From: Galeruca laticollis
Lineage: Eukaryota > Arthropoda > Insecta > Coleoptera > Chrysomelidae
Direction of reading: 5' to 3'
Assembly (NCBI GenBank): GCA_963921935.1
Contig: OY998179.1
Coordinates: 64,324,304 to 64,388,303 of the forward strand
DNA length: 64,000 nucleotides
Shown piece by piece: positions 59,111 through 64,000 of this stretch. Under the pieces are notes generated by a model. That model was not told where the DNA came from, did no database searches, and saw only the letters and a list, made by a program, of their open reading frames with translations. The stretch's first letter is position 1. The number at the start of each line of letters is the position of its first letter. The translations under genes and the position numbers were made by a program.

Positions 59111-62100
59111 TCAAATACACGAGTAGTGGGAATTCACCTCAAACATTTGAAACATCAAAAAAATTAGATGCATTTTCAGAATTAATTTATATTCTTCACT
59201 TGATTTTTAAAAGTATATTGATATTACGTTGTAGCTCTTATGAATAATGAATGATTGAATAATATTATTCGAGTACTATGTAAATATGCAGTAGTAAAAT
59301 TTTATTGTAGGTGTAGTAAAAATTCATTGTCAAGGTTAGACTCAAATATAGTCATTGTTATTTGAACATTTGAACAAAAGCCTTCATGAATTTTACTTGA
59401 TCAAATCTGATAGTATATTATTATCACTGTAGAATAAATAAAAAAATAGGTCAAAAATGTTATTTATCACTAGAGATTGACTAAGCAACAATATTTATTA
59501 AAAGGTCATGATATTAATAGTTCAAAAGATGAACCAGATTAAATCAACATTCTTATCAAAAGAAACAATGTTTACTGATAATTATTAGTAATGGAAATCG
59601 TTCAAGAAAGAAGAAATAAAATAATCCTTCGGGTATGTTTTCACTTATATTTCAAACCATTTTCAATCCTACAAACTTCCAAATAAGATGTTTCCAAGAA
59701 CTATGCTGCAATATTTTTATCAACACCCCCATTGCGATGAGGTTTGTTTTGTACAGTGTGTGATATATTTACATCGTATTTATATAAACTAAGAATCTAG
59801 TAAAGAAGTACACCAGAGACGAAAGAATAGAGTTTGGAGGTCGCAAAATCGCTTATTTATCTTTCAGAAAAATGTATCTATATATATATATATATATATA
59901 TTAACTGTTCGGTACTTTTTGCATAAGCGTAGGAAAGTGATAGCAGATTTTAATTGATTCTTCAATATAATTTTAGAGCAACTGGAAGTCAAACAATTTG
60001 AATACTGTTATTGTCCTAACAATACTATATCGGTGTTAGTAATCCAAACCTTCAACCTTTAACGCTTAGGGGTTCCTCTTTTTCTGTCAAGTTCCTGTTT
60101 ATTTCGCACAATAAAGGATTGTTTTTTTGTCTGTCGATTTTTGAATGTTATTTTGGGGGAAACTGGAGCGCAGACAAATTGAAAGTCTTAACCACCAATT
60201 CTCCGAAATTTCTTCTTTTCCCAATTCCTAACATTTTTCTGGTTTTCACATTCCCTCATAGTTTCATACAATATAAGTGTAAAACAAAACCGAAAAGGTT
60301 TGCAAAATGTAATGACCGATATAAGTCTTGGACAATGGCATTGACGTTTTTTTCGCAGGGTCAAAAATAGCATTGTTTCAATTTCCTGAATTATTTTTGA
60401 CGTGGGAAGCGTTGTAATTACAAGCAAGTTTCCACAGCACTCATGAAGTATTGATTATGACAATTATTTTGTGTTTGCCAGTAGTCATATCCTCCACACA
60501 AACTTAACAATTTCTCATAAAATAAACAAAATGCCATAACAAAAACCAAAGAAAAATAAGCATAATTGAAAAATAAATATTATCAACAAAGTAAATCCTT
60601 TAAATAAACTAAACTAAGAAAAAAATCCACAACAAAAATAAACGGTTTTAAAGATCAAAACTAACTTTTCCGCATTTGTGAGAGACCCTGAACATTTGTT
60701 ACCTATCTATGACCATATGCAAGAGACAAGACTTTTATTATTATATATACTCTCGTCCCCCCGTCCTGACGTTAGAAAAGGAATATAATAGTGGGTTCGG
60801 AGTGGTTTCTGAAAGCAAACAGTGCAGGTTCTTTCTGAAATATATCTCTTTATTACGATGTGCTATAAAACAAATGATGACTATACAATTAAATGCCTTT
60901 AAAAATAATCATAATAGATTACCAATGTTCGAGAGCCCCTTTCAAGATATATACGTACATATGATTGAGGTTCACAAGTTTGTGCTGCCAGGTTACAAGT
61001 AAGTTCTATTAATTTGTTATGAATTACCTATATAAATCTAATTATGAAGTTTGGAACTTTATTATATGTTGATTATTTCTTATTTTCTTGTAGATTACTC
61101 GATTATACCTTAAAGAGGTAGGGAAGTATATTTTAGATTGAAGGAAGATAAAAAACTATTGTTATTATGATAACTGGTTAAAATGGAGCTCCTATATTTA
61201 CCACTTATCTTATGGAATGTGTTGCGATCCAATAAGGGGAGTACTCTATACTATGGTCCAAATTGTCAGCAACCGAGTCACACGTCAGGAATCCAAGTTT
61301 ACTTCTTTGACTCAGAGAGTGTCACTAACTAGAAAGCATACAGAGGAACAGGAAAGCGGTTTATCCCAATGTGTAGACTGTAGATCCAATGGACAAGAAA
61401 TATCCGACGTAATATAATGGGAACAAGAGTAAAGCCAGAAATAGGAAAAAACAGCAAAATCAGAAAAAGAAAAAGGCTTAAAAGACACAGTTACTCTAGT
61501 ATGTCATATGGTATTGGAAGAGTATAAAGTGAAGGATATTTCATTTATTTTCAAACTTACCTAAGTTGACATGTGGCCTTAAAGTGGCTTTGACTTAACC
61601 AAAGTTAAGTTAATAAATACATTTCAGATGATATTAAAGATACATATAATATCCACATATATGGTACCTACTTATTCAGTAAGTACATAAAAAAATCTTC
61701 AATATCTCTCAAATTTTGAAATTAAATCCACAAAATGTGATTAACGTTTTAGCAAGTGCCACGTTATTCTAGAAGAAACGAAAACAAAAAAGTAACTCTT
61801 TTTTTGGCAGACCACTTATCGATTTTAACCTTGGAAGATCATTTAAACAAATATTTGTTTATAAAAGTTGAGGCCAAATAAACAATAAAATCAAGAAGAG
61901 AAGAGGAAGAAATCTAACCTTGGATTTCTGATGTGAATTAACCGTTTTGTTTACAATTTTTGAAAGTTAATATTTTTAATAATATTTTTCCCTTTGTAGG
62001 AGCTACATTCAGTGATAAAAAGTAAAATTAATGGAGACTAAATTCGATAGTGTACAAGTGATAGTTTGTGAACCAAATTCTCTGAAATGATAAGATATAA

Positions 62101-62188
62101 TAAATTCATTTGTTTCACTTGAATATTTCACTATATATTGCATGACCCATCATGTTAAGGTAAGCTACTCCTTATAACCCGTAACAAC
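59111..62188. other. Long AT-rich region without recognised genes
   Basis: It contains a (TA)n run at about 59878-59900. At about 60640-60685 is a solitary copy of the end sequence AACGGTTTTAAAGATC...ACTTTTCCGCA seen in the satellite-bearing repeats. An exon-like frame ends at a GTAAGT donor near 61002 with no domain. The last several hundred bases should hold the Gypsy 3' LTR, whose far end I could not locate. Confidence 0.4.
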
Positions 62189-64000
62189 ACCACCCTTCCT
62201 TAAACAAAGTTTTATCAAAACTTTTCCCTGATGGTGTAAGATATACAGATAAAAAAATATTTTATCTACAACAGACAGTTAAACAACACATCATTGGCAC
62301 GATTACCATTCGAACTAAAGTAACTTAATTAGTACCATTATCCAGTGGATGAGATTTAAGATCCTTTGCACTTCAGAGTCCAATGGACTTATTATCCTGA
62401 TTCGAAAGCTCATAAGTCTAAGGTGAAACAACTTTACTAATTGGAAAGGGCCCAATAAATTTTGGAGCTAATTTAGCATTAAAATGTTTCGACGCATCCG
62501 ACAACACATAATCACGTTCCCGTACAGATTGTTCAAGAACGAACCTCTCATTTCTATGTCGTAATCTATACGGTTTCTTGGCTCTTTCGTATGCCAATTC
62601 CATTCTCTTTTGAACATCACGTTATAACCTAGTTAAATCCATAGCACGATCTAATGTGGTCTTTTCTGGGGTATCAGGTATAATGTTCCTATTTGCGCCA
62701 TTATTTAATCGAACTTCACGGCCAAATACAATGAGGTTTGGTGTTACCTCGGTTACGTCGTGTTTCGCGGATCTAATTGCGAAAGTAACTTTCGGTAAAA
62801 TGTTTTCCCACTGGCGTTGATTTTCAGAAACATATGCCGTAAGCATGGTCTTGAGCACACGATGAGGTCTCTCTACTGGGTTACTTTGTGGATGATACAA
62901 GGCAGAGAATTTCATTCTTTAGTAGTTGGTATCTTGTCATTAACTCCCTTAATAACGTACCACTGAACTGTTGTCCGTTATCCACAATGATAGTTTTGAG
63001 GGCCCCAAAAACTAAGAACACTTGATTCTCAAGGACCTTCACTACGTTTGCTGCGGTGGCAGTTCGAAGAGGAAAAGTTAACAAAAACCTACTGAAACAA
63101 TCTATAACTGGAAAAATGAAAGAAAATCCCGATGTGGATTTAGGCAATGGCCCAACAAGGTCTGTACCCAATAATTCGAACGGCTTTGAGGCTGTGCCTT
63201 GAGAAGTCAACATTTGGCCTATTGGAGCTTTTTGTTCCCGCTTCGTATATATACGACATTTTCTAATATACCGTGCTACATCGTGTCGTAACTTGGGCCA
63301 ATAAAATAGTTGGCATATCCAAGCTACCCTTTTCGACACACCCAAGTGACCACAAGTGGGAGGATCGTGATTATTTCTAATAATGTTTACTCTATCTACT
63401 TTTGGTACTACCAATAACCACTCAGTATCTTCCAAATCCGCGTAATAATTTCTACAATGCCGATAGAGCTTACTCTCTTTAATCAACCATAGTGGGTACT
63501 TGGTGGTGGATTCCTGAACTCTTTGCATCATGACTAGGTGCCACGTATCTGTCAAAGATGACTCAACGTTATCTGGATCAGGACTTCCGAGGACTTCTAT
63601 GCAAGGGACAGATCTCGAAAGGGCATCTGGTACAAGGTGCTCTTTGCCTTTTCGATGTATTATCTCGAAGTCATATGCCTGAAATCTCAATGCCCACCGA
63701 GCAATTCTCCCAACTGGGTCTTTTATGCTGAAGAGCCACTTCAGTGAATAATGGTCTGTGATCACCACGAACTTACTACCCTCAAGATACGGTCGGTGCT
63801 TCTCTACAGCATAGATCGTACCCAGGCATTTTTTTTCCGCAGTGGAAAATTTCCGTTCTGCTTTTGTGAGTGAACGACTCAGAAAACAAATAACTCGGTC
63901 CCCTCCTGAGTAATTTTGAAACAACGTAGCTCCCACGCCATAATCACTCGCATCAGTCTCAACTATAAAGAGCTTGGTGAAATCCAGGCATGTCAAAATA
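62189..64000 (-). mobile_element. Gypsy/Ty3 LTR retrotransposon, 3' half, running off the window
   Basis: On the minus strand pol (63996-62418) is followed by a polypurine tract, AAGGAAGGGTGG (62201-62190), and then TGTTGTTACGGG at 62189, the expected start of a 3' LTR. Gypsy LTRs often start TGTTACGGG-like. The LTR's other end is not defined. Gag and most of RT lie beyond base 64000. Confidence 0.75.
62418..63996 (-). pseudogene. Gypsy/Ty3 pol: RNase H and integrase, frameshifted
   Basis: The minus-strand frame enters at the right edge with FIVETDASDYGVGATLF (RNase H start) and runs through ITDHYSLKWLFSI and HRKGKEHLVPDALSR (RNase H end). The integrase zinc region is HDPPTCGHLGVSKR...KCRIYTKR, where the last Cys of the usual H2C2 set appears as Tyr. 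The catalytic core has LLGTDLVGPLPKS (Asp) and IIVDNGQQFSG (Asp). A frameshift near 62915-62881 moves the remainder to a second frame with HPQSNPVERPHR, which holds the Glu. A stop near 62620 precedes the tail VRERDYVLSD...FIGPFPISKV. It cannot make a full integrase as it stands. Confidence 0.85.

Noticed and set aside
60709..61002. Host exon ending at a GTAAGT donor
   Set aside because: The open frame shows no recognisable domain, the acceptor is weak, and no partner exon is seen.

Overview
This is a eukaryotic, almost certainly insect, intergenic window. It is AT-rich and packed with nested transposable elements. Spliced transposase genes, tRNA-like pol III boxes, BEL/Pao, Gypsy, piggyBac, Tc1/mariner and non-LTR elements all point to an arthropod. 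A fragment of mitochondrial cytochrome b that reads correctly only with the invertebrate mitochondrial code (TGA = Trp) supports this. I cannot fix the species; a large, transposon-rich genome such as a beetle's fits. I find no complete host gene; one possible 84-nt host exon lies on the minus strand near 8.3 kb.

Layout. 1-8.2 kb: a Jockey-like LINE (+) split by a long-TIR mariner-type element (64-5224), itself split by an element with 8-bp target duplications (352-3704). 8.2-11.5 kb: sparse DNA with the candidate exon, a foldback MITE and the cytochrome b NUMT. 11.5-17.35 kb: a CACTA-like (CMC) transposon that looks intact, with a 664-codon transposase and a six-exon DUF4806-type accessory gene, flanked by ACGTAC-rich subterminal repeats. 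About 18.0-35.0 kb: a broken piggyBac element whose 3' part is interrupted by a 14.5-kb palindrome (20251-34796).

The palindrome is the most unusual object. It has two inverted arms of about 6.9 and 7.6 kb around a 53-bp spacer, ends in CAGTGATGGGCA/TGCCCATCACTG and is flanked by TA. Each arm carries a tRNA-like sequence, a ~245-bp tandem array, a short-unit minisatellite, a ~1.23-kb direct duplication with splice-like signals, and two unidentified protein-like frames near the centre. Arm-specific changes (a MITE only in the right arm, different array lengths) show that the arms have diverged independently.

35-48 kb: remains of a BED-finger hAT-like transposase, RTE-like LINE pieces, a nearly intact mariner-type element (38687-42172, one in-frame stop) invaded by a satellite-bearing repeat, a 149-bp-arm hairpin, a Tc1-like remnant and two minus-strand LINE remnants. 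49-55 kb: an R1/Jockey-like ORF1, then two BEL/Pao pol remnants in opposite orientation. 55.6-59.1 kb: a second inverted copy of the satellite repeat, a tandemly duplicated unknown frame and an I-like LINE 3' part. 59-62 kb: no recognisable genes. 62.2-64 kb: the 3' half of a Gypsy/Ty3 element (-) running off the window edge.

Most coding regions are decayed. The CACTA-like element is the only one whose genes look uninterrupted, and the 38.7-42.2 kb mariner-type copy is close. No host pathway can be read from this window.
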